From NCBI GenBank assembly GCA_028023455.1, contig JAQFVV010000181.1, forward strand, positions 373,501-437,500: DNA of 64,000 nt, written 5' to 3'. Source of the stretch: Epiperipatus broadwayi (Eukaryota > Onychophora > Udeonychophora > Euonychophora > Peripatidae). The translations under genes and the position numbers were made by a program. This document shows positions 37,816 through 50,892 of the stretch, piece by piece; position 1 is the first letter of the stretch, and every line of letters starts with the position of its first letter. The notes under the pieces are model-generated. The model saw only the letters and a list, made by a program, of their open reading frames with translations. It searched no databases and was not told the origin of the DNA.

Positions 37816-40800
37816 GTAAACACTGATGTATAACAGGAATTATTCCATTTAACAAATTTTGACAAACCTTCAGTTATGATATAACTGGGCAACAACCAAT
37901 TAAAATTGATAATGCAAGCTCAAACCCTATAATCTAGTAATAATACTGGTATTTGCATGATTCAAGTTAAGCCAAAAGTAGAACTACCTTTAGTCTAACA
38001 TCCTAGATAATACAAGAGTAATGAAAATTTAAAGTGTATTAACTTTTCTGGAATTTTGCAAGGAAGCAAGTTTCCATTCAGCAAATTACATATATTAAAT
38101 TTTTAATAATTTTCCAAACATGTAAATGTCAATATTTAAATATAATGGGAACTTAATGGGAACTTTTCTATGTAATTGGTAAAATTTTATCTAGATTGTT
38201 ACACAGATAAAATTCATAAAATAAAAATTATGTATTCTTACTCAAAAATATAATTAAACATACCTTCACTATTTAAAAAAAACTCAGGTTGATTATTTAT
38301 TTGGGTGGAAAATAAAAATTTTAAAAGAAATGAGTACTTCTCTACTATTCTTAACAGCAATTTGGATATGTTTGATGTTAACAAATTAATTACAACATAT
38401 TATGAAAATAGGTAGTTCTTTTCAAAGTTGGTCTAATTATCTCCATGTAGACAGACCTTGTTTAAATATTTTTAGTTCCATGTACCACCCAAAGAATATC
38501 AAAATTTCTCCATACCATCACATTTTATAAAAAGTTTTAGCATCAAAATAAACAAATAGGTAGGCAAATATAAATACTTTAGTTTTTGGTAATTAAAACA
38601 TAATTATCATAATAAAAGTTAAATAATTAATTTATTTAGAAACAAAATATTTATTATTACTACTAGAATTTTCAAAATTATTGTAAAAAACTGTATTAAA
38701 ACAACCAAAATATTATTTTAAAAAAACCTTTTTAATTAAAATTAATGAGAACCTTGAATTTGTTTTTCAAATTATAATTTATTACTATCAGATTTTATGT
38801 TACTTAATTTTAAACATGAAAATTTGGCTCAAATATTAATTTTATTCTAAATTTATTTGTTAAATGTAAGATGGTTGAAAATCCCTTTTCGCATAAAAAA
38901 ATGTAAGATCGTTGAAAATCCGTTTTCACATAAATAACTGGCGCAAACATTAAAAATTTAATAGCTTTCTCTGCAATTTTTTTCAAAATTGTTATTTTTC
39001 TGAATCCAAAAATTTACATTATTTGAATAAATTATTTAAATATATTTTTTTTCAAAAATAGTCTATCTTTCACATATTATCTATAAGTCTAACACATACT
39101 ACCAGTGGTATCACTGCTCTAACTTATAAATTTTTACTGCTCTTTTTAAAAAAATAACAACAGCTACCAAACAAGTCTTTGTGAGTTAAAAGAGTGTTAA
39201 TATTTGGATCAATCAATTATTGATTTGCCATACATTTCTTTAATAATATTTATATATATTTGTATCGCTAGATAACTGAAGGTACTGGTAAATAGACAAA
39301 TTTTAGATATATGAATGAAAATTAATGGATGGATATGCTTATAGATGAATAGAAGCCTAAAAATGCAGCCTGGAAATAAGCAAATACTAAAAATGAAAAA
39401 GAGATTTTAAAAAATAACAAATGTATACATAGATAAATGTGAAAGATGTACTCTGGGATAAATATATAGAGTAATAAATAAATAAGTAAGATAATAGATA
39501 TATAAATGAAAATGTGTGTAAGTAAGTGGAAGGTGATAGGCAAATGGATTAATGGGTACATTATGTGTGTGGTAAATAAAACTTGTGAATAGTAGGTTAG
39601 ATAAAAATATGATGGATAGAAAACTGTTAGACAGACAGATAAGTATGTAGTTAATGAAAGTAATAATAAAGTTTAAATAATAAAATAATAAGTAACTAAA
39701 AAGATAAATGTGTGAATCAAATAATTAGAGTTATAAATGAATTCAGTGGGCAGGTATATAATTAAGATTGATCAATAAATAGATAGATTGATAAATAAAT
39801 TGATGTACAAATATATAGATGGATGGACTGAAAAGTTAATAATATATAAAGGACTATATAATAGACAAACATTTGGGTTGTAAGTATAGATAGATAGTTG
39901 TATACACACAAATTTATTATAATGATTGTCTAACATATCTATATTGGACTATTTAAAACTCTGGTTGCAGTTTATAATCTGATTTCATCTTAATTTAGTA
40001 TTATTTTAAAATTTATATGAAAATTGATCTAGTTTTTAATCAAACATTTATTTATATCCTGTATATGTTTATAATTTTCTATCATTTGTAATATAACTGC
40101 AGATGCAAGGTCATTTTATCTATAGAAAAAAAATCAAAGAAAGATAATTAGTCATGCATTTTCATATATCTTGTTTCATATCCTTATTCATTTGATATTT
40201 TGATATGTCTCCTCTTTACTTCTGCAGATATTTTTTGTCAGACTTTATTACTTTATCTAATGATCAGCACCTTCTTTCAATAAAAGCAATAAATATTACA
40301 TCTATTTAGAATATATTTTAGATTGACTCCCACAGAATTTATATCTTCCATGAAAATCATGTTTGTATTTATCATAAAATAGTTTTTCAGAAGTTAGTTT
40401 CTATTTTTTTATATCATGATATCTCATCTATTAATATTTTACTTTTACAATATTTAACTGAATATTATTTCAAGCTAACTTAAAGCATAGCAGTTGATTT
40501 TATTATCACGTGATAACATTTTCAGAAAATTTCAGAGACTTCTTAAATAAAACATTTTCAGTGATTTTATATCACATAGTCTATCTTACTTTTAAATAAG
40601 AATTTTGGCAGCATAATACTTTTATATTTACAACTAGTTTAATTGAAATAGTTATTTATTTACCATAGATAAATAACTAACTTTAAATTGTTAAATGTTG
40701 TATTAGGTTAGAATTAGTATTGCATTTCATTGTTCACAATTCCTTTTGTACATAAAAAAAGGCTACTAGGATATTTAAACATTCTAACTAACCAAGCTAA

Positions 40801-42160
40801 AGCTTGCTGAAAATTTTTTTATTACTGCCTGATTAGGCATATGAGTTTTTTGAACATGAATATATAAACTAGTTTTATAAATTGCATTAAAATATTAACA
40901 GTTACCTGTATAATCATCTTTTGAATTGGCAAGAGTAGCACAATCTTAAGCACATTTTAAATTTGGAATACAAGGGGATAAAGTTATAGCTTTTATTTTT
41001 TATCAGTTCAAATTAAAAATTCGTCAAACTGGAATCATATCTTGATACCCGTTTTATAGAGCCACTTAAGAAACATTCTAATAATTTCAGTCACAAACTT
41101 ATTTAATACCTTTCTTTTTTCAATTCCACATGGCTTAGATTTCTATATTAGTAATATTTTTTCTTATACTATCATGTAAAAACAATATTATTTTAATAAA
41201 TTGTTGATTGATAATGAGCTATTTTCAAACAATCACACAAGTATTTTGCATTACCCAGACCCAATCCTTTGACTAAAGCATCAAAAATCACACCTATTCT
41301 CACAATATTTGGTTTAAATTTTTCTGGAAATAAATCCACATCTTCATTTTTGATTCCATAAAATTATACTCTGTTGTAAACATTCTTTTATGATTAATTA
41401 GAATTTAATAAAATTCTTAAAAGTTTTTATAACAAAAAAATAATTTAATTATCATATATCCTTTATTTTTATAAAATAAAAAAATTAATGAGTCTTTGTT
41501 ATAGTGGTTAATATAGTCTAAATATAAAATTTTATAAACATCTCCAATAATTTTGAAAGTTTATTACTAAGATCTGAAACTCTTTATTAACTTCTTTAAG
41601 TCAAAATATTATAGGATAGAAGTATTTTTAAAAGACAATATCTTCATTACTCAAAATATTAGCATAACACTTTCTTTTCCTGTTTAAAATTTTTGTATAT
41701 TTTATTATAGAGTAAAACACAGTTATTTAATAATATTAAGATACAATTTTAGAGATCTAATATATTTAACATGCCCCCCCCCCAAAAAAAAAAAACAATT
41801 TAAATTTACTATGAGATTAACTATTGAACCACTTCTATAGTTTTAAGAGACCAATTATTCTTATTTGTTTAGCATAAATTTTTAAATTTCTATATTAATG
41901 CTTTTGGTGTCATTTAATCAAATTAAACCCAGGTGATTGTCAGAGAATGAGTAGATGTGTTTGCTTTTTATTCAATCCAAGAAGACAATTTTTTTATCCA
42001 TAACATATGCGTGAAGTAAATTTTATGTCTCAAAAATGCATCACTAGAATGAAAATCAAAATGTTCATGAAATTAGGGAATAGTTGTAGTTACTTCTAAA
42101 AAATAAACAAATTTATTATCAATATATCACATGGTCTCCATTTCTTATGCTAGCACATAA
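37816..42160. other. Long AT-rich stretch without recognised genes
   Basis: Contains a 37-bp near-perfect tandem pair (38865-38901 and 38902-38938, ATGTAAGAT.GTTGAAAATC), a degenerate tetranucleotide region of GATA/GTAA/ATAA type at about 39290-39900 that causes a spurious minus frame, and a C9-A11 tract near 41775. No exon, RNA gene or mobile element end recognised. Confidence 0.5.
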
Positions 42161-42163
42161 CTT

Positions 42164-42416
42164 TTATTAAAACAGGCAAAACTTTTCATACAGTAGTGCC
42201 ACTCAGTGCCAACCAGAGTAATTCTAAGATCTATGTGCAGTGCTCTCAGATCCAAGGCTTCTCACTGACAAAAGCCACAAGCCAGAAACTAGACTGGGGA
42301 TATTGGATGAGTAGGCACTAGATGAGGATTTTATGCACAAGCCTTCTGACATTCATTGATTACTCTGGTTGGCACTGAGTGTCACACTGTATGGAGAGTT
42401 TTGCCTGTTTTTATTA
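42164..42416. mobile_element. 241-bp MITE with ~50-bp TIRs and TTATTA duplication
   Basis: The element is 42170-42410. Left end AAACAGGCAAAACTTTTCAT and right end (reverse complement) AAACAGGCAAAACTCTCCAT continue as TIRs through CACTCAGTGCCAACCAGAG and TAAT. The direct repeat TTATTA flanks it (42164-42169 and 42411-42416). The interior is non-coding. A truncated copy lies at 3.06-3.18 kb. Superfamily uncertain; a 6-bp duplication is not diagnostic. Confidence 0.8.
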
Positions 42417-42419
42417 TCA

Positions 42420-43025
42420 ATATAGTGAGTGTAGTTAATGCAACTATTATTAAGGGCTGTGCAGACATTCAATAACAGCAGATTGTTTGAGTTTATGCAA
42501 TCTATATCATTATTTCTAATAACTATTTCAGAAAATGTATGCATTGAAGTCTTTAGAAAGAGTTTGTTTAATTGTTATAATGATGCAATAAACTACTCAT
42601 CAAATGATAAAAAAAACATTTCTTCTATGAAAATTCTGAATTAAATATTGATGCTTAAGATTAGATAAAATGAAGGAGATAACATTGTAGAAAGTGCTAC
42701 TAAATGCAACAGCTTTATAATCTTTTTGTTATATACCAAATATACTTGTCACCATATACAATTTGATTAATTATTTTAAAGCATACATTTAGTTGAAAAT
42801 AGTTATATCAATCTTATATGATCACCTACATTCATATCTTGTATACTTTAAGTAAAGTAAAAACAGTTTCTCTACTTATATTTATTACTAATACTTTATG
42901 ATTTGTTGTCATTATTATTATTACAACTATTTTGTCCACTTATGAAAGCAAACAATAAGTTGATTTATCACATATTTTGTAAGACGTTTATGGAGGACAA
43001 AGACATGCCAAATAGAACTTTTTAA
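42420..43025. other. No gene seen
   Basis: AT-rich; the short frame at 42438-42644 plus is unrecognised and overlaps a minus frame of similar length. Confidence 0.5.
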
Positions 43026-43029
43026 ATGC

Positions 43030-43150
43030 AAATCATTTGTCAAGTTGTCCTACATGGTTTAATGCAATAATATGGTATTGAACTCTAGAGCTCCAGGTCA
43101 TGGTTCAACTCTGTTGCTTCTGGTGCTTCAACTTTAAATAAACTTCTGAA
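43030..43150 (+). mobile_element. Possible tRNA-derived SINE remnant
   Basis: A tRNA-like run TACATGGTTTAATGCAATAA, later CTCTAGAGCTCCAGGTCAT, then GGTTCAACTC (43102-43111) matching a B box. Ends in an A/T-rich tail near 43150. No target duplication found. Confidence 0.4.
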
Positions 43151-43414
43151 CAATAAATTTTTAATATTTATTTTATTTATCAAGTTAAATCTTCCAAAAT
43201 AATTAAGTATTGATACTTAAGAACTTATAAAATGGACACTGTGTCTCCAAATCTCATTTCGAAGTAGCTCATTAAAGATTCTCATGCAAAATCACAAACA
43301 AGACCTTACTGAGTCTTCCCCTATTATTGCTTTTTAATGCCAAAGAATTTAACTTATTTAAATACAAGTTCTTTCATATATATATATATGTTGATACGAA
43401 GATTTTCACGGGTT

Positions 43415-43760
43415 GCATATATAAACGACATATTTTGCAGGTTCATCCGTGATAAAAAATTTAACTATTAATATAACAACGTTTCAACTTGATCACACAA
43501 GTCACCCACTGGGTGATAAAAGGTAGAAAGACTATTGTAGAGGCCTACAATCACTGATTTGAAAAACAAAACGTTAAAGTTCCATCAATAGCAAAAATGT
43601 TAAATAAAGAATATATATATTTTTTAAATCTTTCCAAATAGGAGGAAGTTTGCATGTATCATCTCGATTATTGATACAATCTGGCCTTTTCAACAATCGT
43701 ATATTAATATCTAATTTTTTTAACGGGGATGAACCCGCAAAATATGTCTTATATATATAT
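43415..43760 (-). mobile_element. Penelope element fragment between inverted termini
   Basis: The minus strand at about 43690-43615 encodes PDCINNRDDTCKLPPIWKDL, the C-terminal box after the GIY-YIG domain (compare LINRQAANVKIPELWKS at 53.6 kb). About 100 nt downstream on minus lies the hammerhead-like motif, then the terminal GGATGAACC.GCAAAATATG block (about 43420-43450). That terminal block reappears inverted at about 43722-43750, so a tiny 3' piece of the element sits inside an inverted pair. The terminus matches the 2.8-kb hairpin. Confidence 0.75.
43478..43515 (-). ncRNA. Hammerhead-like motif (relic)
   Basis: Minus strand reads CCAGTGGGTG, then stem ACTTG, loop TGTGAT, stem CAAGT, then TGAAACGTTG. 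The stem II hairpin and GAAAC (complement at 43481-43485) are intact; the CTGATGA box is degraded to a TGGGTGA-like sequence. Confidence 0.45.
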
Positions 43761-44490
43761 GGGTCAAAACTGTCGTGCATGTATTTAAAAAATGAAAATA
43801 TGATTGTACAAACACACAAGTCTATTGTCATAATTAATACAGAGATTCCATAAAAATCCAGTTACATAAATAATATTAATCTTACCAAATGCCACATTTC
43901 TTTTTTAATTTTATTTATTGCAAATAAATTCCAACTTGCATAAATAATCAAATCAATTATTAATTCGTTTTCATTCATTTAAAATAACCCCTATAAAATA
44001 AATCTGTTAAACATTATTTCATTTTCATTAACATGTATTTTCACGTCTGTTTTCAAAGGAGTTAAATTTAATTCACAAGTTTTTACATGTAAGTCATCAG
44101 GTGTTGCGGCAGAAATAACAATATCATCTAGGATTATTTATTTAATGATCATTTATTCCAAGACTTGGCTTTTTTTTTCTATGTATAGATCTCTAAAAAC
44201 TTCAAAATAAAGAAGATCGATAAAACAAAAAATACTTTGAAATAGAATAAATTTATTAAGATCTGAACAAAAAACTGTCCCAAAGTTTTATTTGATCTGC
44301 ACAAAACAATTATTAGAAGCACTCGCTGAAAGCTACAGATTGATTTTGGCATTTATTTATTTTCTTTCATTTCTAGTGAGACAAGACGAATTAGAAAAAT
44401 AACCAAATGAGTTGTCAAAGATTTATTAGTCCATACATATAATAATTAAATACATGTATAGTATTTATATTTTAAGCTGGATCTAATTAG
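43761..44490. other. No gene seen
   Basis: AT-rich; nothing recognised. Confidence 0.5.
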
Positions 44491-44560
44491 ATTTGAATGA
44501 CTGACTAAAAGAAACTTGAAAGTCTAGGTTCAAATCCTTTCTAATTAATATATACATATA
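44470..44560 (+). mobile_element. Possible tRNA-derived SINE remnant
   Basis: GGTTCAAATCC at 44527-44537 is a strong B-box match, preceded by TGACTGACTAAAAGAAACTT, which could be a decayed anticodon arm. No tail or target duplication defined. Confidence 0.35.
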
Positions 44561-44882
44561 CTTATATATACGCAACCGAAATTTAAAAAATGTATTTATA
44601 ACATAAAAGAACAACTAATGATAAAATAATAGTATAAATTTGCATTAAAAAATAATAAAATATTGTATATGAAAGTATTGTGATCTAAATTTTATGATAT
44701 CTGCTGATTCAAATCCAGATAGGAAATCATTTTTTATATATTTTTCAAAATAAGATTAGAAATTTTTAGATTGCTTGCCAATAGTCATTCAAAATTGTTT
44801 GGTAAATTTGGTATACAGTTATTCTTAGCTATAACACAAAAACATGAAGGAAAACATTTAAAATATCATCCAGCAATTATCA
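44561..44882. other. No gene seen
   Basis: AT-rich spacer up to the hAT target duplication. Confidence 0.5.
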
Positions 44883-45822
44883 AACCTGATCAGGGCTGGA
44901 TTTAAGGTGATTGGAGCAATTGGGCCCAATCAGGCCCTGCACTTGAAGGGGCCCTTCATCACCACCAAAATTAACAAAAAGTTATTTTTCGAAATTTAAA
45001 GCAAATTGCTTTTGACAATAAAGGATAAATTATAAATTATTCAAATAATTAAAAATATATTTATTTTAAGTTTGCATTGATGAATGAGATTTATTATTGT
45101 GTTTATTATAATATATATACATTATAATATAGAAAACGGATATACGTGTCATTTTTGACTAATGTTTAATTAATCAGATAGTACTATCTTCTCTCTCAAT
45201 TATTCTATTCTATATGCATCTTACTCGGAAGCTGATATAGATGGAAAAATGTTAGTTGAAGAAATGGAAGCTTTCAAATCTATCCTTCCATCAGAATATT
45301 TTGAAAATCCATTTAAAATGTTCAAATTTTTATCGGAAAATAAGCAACGGCATTTCCAAACTTGTTTATTGCTCTCCGAATATATTTAACAATTCCAGTA
45401 AGCGTCGCTTCTGGAGAGAGATCATTTTTCAGGCTAAAACTAATAAAAAACTATCTGAGATTGACAATGAATCAGGATAGATTAAATAGTTTAGCAATTA
45501 TGTCGATTGAAAGTGAAGAAGCAAGGAAATTGGATTTTCAAACTATTTTAGAACAATTTACAGAACAAAAACTTAGAAGTATGTAAATTCATATATTCAT
45601 ATTCAATGATGTAAATTTATATTCAATAAAATGGAATTGTTTTTGTATTTTGTGCATTTTTATTTTTTAATGTATGTAGAAGTTTACCTATCTTATGATC
45701 CATGATATTTGATTTATATATATATTGAATTTGCATTTTATTTAAATATTTAATATATAGAGGGCACCACAAAATAAATCCAATCAGGCCCCGCACTTAT
45801 TGGATCTGGCCCTGAACCTGAT
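44883..45822 (+). mobile_element. hAT DNA transposon, internally deleted, with 8-bp target duplication
   Basis: The element is 44891-45814 (924 bp), flanked by perfect AACCTGAT direct repeats (44883-44890 and 45815-45822). Left end CAGGGCTGGATTTAAG and right end (reverse complement) CAGGGCCAGATCCAAT match at 11 of the first 15 positions. Ends beginning CAGGG and an 8-bp duplication are diagnostic of hAT. A subterminal block CCAATCAGGCCCTGCACTT near the left end recurs in direct orientation near the right end with one mismatch (about 45780-45799). Only the transposase C-terminus remains inside. Confidence 0.95.
45232..45586 (+). pseudogene. hAT transposase C-terminal (hATC dimerisation) fragment
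   Basis: One frame gives YSEADIDGKMLVEEMEAF and later SILPSEYFENPFKMFKFL. After a frameshift near 45350 the second frame continues FIALRIYLTIPVSVASGERSF, split here from FRLKLIKNYLRLTMNQDRL and NSLAIMSIE. The IPVSVASGERSF..LKLIK core is the hATC dimerisation domain of hAT transposases related to ZMYM-type domesticated proteins. It stops at 45586. The catalytic core, the zinc-finger DNA-binding part and the start are absent, so the element is non-autonomous. Confidence 0.9.
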
Positions 45823-46700
45823 AAATAGTTTCCTTTATTGTTACATTAATATCTCTATCCATGTGTCTATGTAATATTGATTTTTCCCTCCATTTGTATT
45901 TGTAATTCAAATTGGCATACATTTGTTTGTTCATTGTGAAGTTTACTTGATTGACATAATTTATGAAAAAAAATATTTGTTTGTTTTACATTACCAATTA
46001 TTAAATTCATACATAAAGTAAAAAAAAAAAAGAAAAGTTTCATAATAATGATAAAAGTTACTCTAAAAATATCTACAAAAGCTATATGTATTTAGGTCTA
46101 ATGAGAGAATAAGGAATCAAATAAACTGGTTTGTTTAACTACTTCAATAGATTTTGATCATTGCTTCAATTTGTGAATATACATCAAAATAGAATTATTT
46201 GGTCCAATCTTTCATACTTTCTGTTGTTGGAAATGAACGAGGATTTGGTGGCAGATTATAGATGTTTAAGTAGTTGGTCTAATATGTGTGCTTGTTGCAG
46301 GTTTTGTGCCAGCTTTGATAATTTAAAGATTGACTTGTAGGGTTTTTGATGGCCAATTCATTTACCTTGATAAATCATTCTGTACATCTCTAAAATTGTC
46401 CTTGAGAAAGGTTTTGCATCTATAATAAGGCTATGGAGGCAGGTTATATTTTATTGTGATTATTATAAGATTTCTAATTTAGTAATGGAGTTAATATTGA
46501 TAACTAAGATCCTTGTTTAACTGTTAATTGCAATTTGATGACTGAGTAGGCTAATGATTGAATTTTCCAGAAATATATGAATTTTAATAATAGTTTAATA
46601 TTTAATTATACCCATAATATCTGTTGAGTTGCATTAAGATATCCATGATTTCTATTTGAATGAAGATCATGAATAGGGTCAATTCCCATTTCATGGTCTT
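45823..46700. other. No gene seen
   Basis: AT-rich. 46.2-46.69 kb is a little richer in G+C and could be the interior of a lost retroelement, because a polypurine-like tract follows at 46705. Confidence 0.35.
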
Positions 46701-46702
46701 AA

Positions 46703-46850
46703 GAGAGGAGGGGGTATTGTAATGGGATTTAGTCATCATCATCCCATCACAGGATATATATACTGTATTACTTTGAATATAAAATGCACTTTTTTTCAAA
46801 TTTTGGACTCCTAAAAGAGGAATGCATCTTAAATTTGAAATGAAAAATTT
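46703..46850 (+). other. Possible LTR retroelement remnant and small foldback
   Basis: AAGAGAGGAGGGGGTAT is followed at once by TGTAATGGGA, the same arrangement as the polypurine tract and LTR start at 59241-59254. From about 46772 a small imperfect inverted repeat (TTTGAATATAAAATGCA against TGCATCTTAAATTTGAAA) surrounds TTTTGGACTCCTAAAAG. No second LTR or coding part was found, so the call is tentative. Confidence 0.3.
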
Positions 46851-46929
46851 TAACATCTTATTTCTGTAGATCTTTGGTATATATTATACATGAAAGTAGT
46901 GTTACTATTGTTCTCTGTACATTAACAAT

Positions 46930-47330
46930 TTGTTATATCTTTTTAATCAATATTTTTGGATTAATTTTGTAAACAGCTTTAACTTTCTTTCCAAACGATT
47001 ATGTTTAATGTTATTTTGCTGATTTTATCATTATTTTATTGAGAAAACTGTATTGAATAACTTTTAAAAATTTTTACAACTTACAAAACAATATAACAAT
47101 GAGATAAGAATCTACCTTCCAAGGTATTGATTGGTTGCTTGTTGTTCTCTACACAAGAGAGTATCTGTCAAAATTTTGACATTTCTGATAGCTTTCTTTT
47201 GATTTTTAAAGAGAAAATCTATGTATTACAATCTTTTAATGTTATTTTGCAGATTTTATTCTATTTTATCAAGAAAACTTTAATGAATAACTTTTAGAAT
47301 ATTTTTACAACTAACAAATCAATTTTAAAA
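46930..47330. repeat. Diverged direct repeat, about 230 bp apart
   Basis: AATGTTATTTTGCTGATTTT followed by ATTGAGAAAAC and GAATAACTTTTA near 47008-47075 recurs as AATGTTATTTTGCAGATTTT, ATCAAGAAAAC and GAATAACTTTTA near 47238-47300. Confidence 0.7.
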
Positions 47331-47517
47331 TTTCATTAACATGCACATATAGTAAGTGCTATATATTTTTACAAAATTAATCTTATACCATAAATGCTGG
47401 AAGCATACTAACTATCATTAAAATAGTTATCAAATCTACAAAGTAAATAGAGGTTAAATATAATTTTCATTATCTTAATGCCAACAATTCTAAAAAGAAT
47501 TATTATAGATATCTAAA

Positions 47518-47527
47518 CACACACACA

Positions 47528-47618
<91 letters not shown>

Positions 47619-47635
47619 TAGAGAGAGAGAGAGAG
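47518..47635. repeat. Compound (CA)n(TA)n(GA)n microsatellite
   Basis: ACAC run to about 47551, TATA run to about 47581, GAGATA/TA run to about 47610, then a GA run to about 47635. The minus frame over it is low-complexity and not a gene. Confidence 0.95.
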
Positions 47636-47639
47636 GTTG

Positions 47640-50600
47640 TAAGCTTATAGATAGTTTTGTAAATTGGTTATAATTTAGAAACTGTAAATATTTTATTGCT
47701 TTGTTTTTTTTATAGTTAAGCAAATATATTCATTGCTGTTATTGGTTGAATAGCATATTATATAATCAATAAAAGGTTTGAAAAGTCTTTCATATTAATG
47801 CATAAGAAAAATATAATTTTATGAAGCATTTAAAAGTGGCCTTCCAAGCAGATTTTTATGATCAATGCTTATATAAAAATACACACACTTATATTTTTGC
47901 ATTCTTCTTCTTAAGATACAAAGCTAATAAATTGTATAAACAAACAAAAGTGCTCACACACATAAAACAAATAATTTAATATAGAAATATAGAAGAAAAT
48001 TATACATTTAACATTACAACACAAAAATATCTTAAAGTAAAGCAATTATATTTCAGATTACATTTTTATCAAGATGTGATCAGACAGTTCTTACATTTTA
48101 TATCATGTGTGTATGCATAAGCTTATATAAATAGATTTAGTAAAATTAATTATTTTGTTTAGTTTGCTAGGATATTTATGAAATAGTATCATTTATGAAA
48201 AGGTCAATTCGAAATTAATTGAAATAAATATCTGAGAACTTTATACTTTTATGATTTATTTATTTTAAATAAATGTTTGTAATATTATTTTAAACATAGA
48301 AGCAAAAATGAAGTAATTGAAAAACTTTGAAATTATTATTTTTTCTTTTTTTGAATGATGTTTATAAAAGTTTACTGTATTGATTCAGAAATCTTATCCA
48401 GTCCTTTCCAAATTTTTCCATAAAAATAATTAAACCCCAATGCATGATTGGAAATATTTTGTAATCCAGACATCAAGTGATAACTGTTATAAAAGTTGAA
48501 TTTTGGAAAATTCTGATAGGCTCTACAAAATTTTGTAGCATTCAAGACTTAAGCAGGTTAAAACTTCAAAATAGTCATTTTGTTTGTCTTCATCTTGGTC
48601 AAGTAGGATAACCAATATAGGCATTTTGCCTTTTTTTTGAGCAAAATGACTTCTCATTGTAGAGAGAAAAACATTAACAACAGCAAATAAACCAAAAACT
48701 GTCTTTAAGTAATTAATTGTTATTTCAAGAAATCTCATTTATTGCAGTCAACTGTTAATGGAAAATGGATAAATTGATTCATAGCATATCACCTCACAAC
48801 TTCAAATTAAATTGCTGCATTTTGTCAATTGAAAGTAATAATAAATAACATATATTTGGAAAATTATATTTATCAACTTTAGATAAGTTACTGATATTTA
48901 TTCTCACAATATTGGAAAATAACTATTCTCTTTACTTCAGAATTGTGTACATAAGTCTCAATATTGTAAATTTATCTTATCTTTAATTATGGAAGAAAAA
49001 CATTAAATAATAATTTTTCAACTCAAATATGCCTCCATAAACTTTGTTGCTTGGAAAAAAACTGAACTTCAATTCAAAATTAATGAAAATCACTCTGTTT
49101 TGGATAATAATCTATTTGCTTGAACATATATACAATCAGAAATATTTAGCGACATGGATTAAATATTTATAAAATAATGGTTAAATAAAATACTTTGAAT
49201 AAAAGAAGTATTGAATGCTAATCTTTGGATTAAATTAGAATATCTTTTCAAATGGATTAAATTGCTTCGAATAACAAATTATGAATTTGTCTCCATTAAC
49301 ACTAAATATTTAAATACCATTAAATGAATAATGGATTATGAATACTAAATATATTAAATGCCACAAATGAATTATGGATTACCAAGGCAAATGCTAAATA
49401 TGATATCAAATTTATAAGCAATCCTTAAAATGGATTAATGTGTTGAATATAACTTATCTTAGATTAGAAAGCATACTAAAATGGAATTTATTAATCTCTA
49501 TATTGTGTTCCAGAAAGCATTATATTACTAATAAGATTAATTGTGTTTTATATTATCTTAGATGCTGTTATTCAAAAGTGTTTGTGAATTCCCAAAAACA
49601 TCATAATATTCTCAAGTATTAATATTTTATTGGGATAAATTTTTAAAATTATTGTAACCATTGAAGTATAAATGGATGGATTCTTTAATAAATTTTATTA
49701 TAATTGCTTCTTTTTAATTAATTAATATGATTATTATTATTAATGTAATAAGGAATTTAACAATTACTCAGATATTATTATACAAATATACAGATAATAT
49801 TTCTATTTAATATATATACTAGTGATATTGAATAAGATTAAATGTGATTTACCTTGAGTTTATGTTATATAAGTGTAAGTAACTATTAAATTTATACAAA
49901 ACTTTACTATATTGCTATTATTATGTTTTATGGGTTCTTAAGTTTTAATCTCAAAGTTAAACAGAGTTAATTATTTTTATTTAGGTAAGTAGATCTATAA
50001 TGAATATTTTATGCATCATTCTTATATATTAGTATTATTTTTTCAAATGTTATATAATATGTAATAATGCATACAGATGATCTAATTATATTTTCTTGGT
50101 ATCTCACTCCTAACATTTAACCCTACATAATAAATCCAGTAAAGGATCTTGAGGTAAAATAAATAAACCATATATCATAAATATCATTTGGTATGCTAAG
50201 ATATAATTGTGCTTTATTCTTTTAAAAGAATGAAAACTTCTCCAGCATTATTAAATGAGGTTTATCAATGGATTGATTAGTTGTGGAAGCAAACTAATTA
50301 AAAACAATATATGGTAGTTTTCATTTATTATTACAATGACGATTATTAACCTCCCATATTTAAATTGAGGATTATTTTAAAATAATAAGCTATTTATTTC
50401 TATTTAATGTTAGGGTCTTTGCAACATTGCATTATAATGTATTTTTCTTATTCCAAGCATAAAATTAGATTTAGAAAACAAATATTAACATTGATTAGAT
50501 ATTTTATGTAATTTTCTTTATTATTATTGATGCTATCTGAAGTACAAAAGTATTGGCTAGGATGATGTACATAAAATTCCTTTTATATTGTCATAACCTA

Positions 50601-50640
50601 AGATGAATAAATGCAACTTACATCCATGCATTTATTTTTT
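47640..50640. other. Long AT-rich stretch without recognised genes
   Basis: Short frames (48523-48738 minus, 49440-49622 plus) match nothing known. Around 49240-49440 TAAAT and AATGGATTA-type words recur irregularly. No RNA gene or element boundary seen. Confidence 0.5.
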
Positions 50641-50644
50641 ACTT

Positions 50645-50892
50645 AATATAGCCCTATGATAAATCATTAGTAAACTTTACCTTAAAATTCAATAATCGAG
50701 AATCTAAAGACCCAGGTTCGAATCCCATGCTAGTACTAGCAACACCTGAAAAAGAGGGGAGAAAAATACTTCTGTTTGCTGTGATATTAGTAACAGTTGA
50801 ATGCATTTGGAATATTTAAATAAAATTAAACTTTTCTAAAGACATTCAACACGCATATTAGATGATGGAAATAGTCCAATATAAAAATACAG
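50645..50892 (+). mobile_element. tRNA-derived SINE copy with intact B box
   Basis: Carries GAATCTAAAGACCCA then GGTTCGAATCC (50715-50725, perfect B box), then CTAGCAACACCTGAA, ACAGTTGAATGCATTTGGAA, and GATGATGGAAATAGTCCAA. These blocks follow the right arm of the 35.4-kb foldback in the same order, so it is a single copy of that SINE. The 5' A-box region is degraded. Confidence 0.75.

Noticed and set aside
39322-39561. Hydrophobic minus frame as a membrane protein
   Set aside because: Low-complexity Ile/Leu/Tyr content comes from degenerate GATA/ATAA repeats.
48523-48738. 71-residue minus frame as a small gene
   Set aside because: No family recognised, no neighbouring exon signals, length expected by chance.
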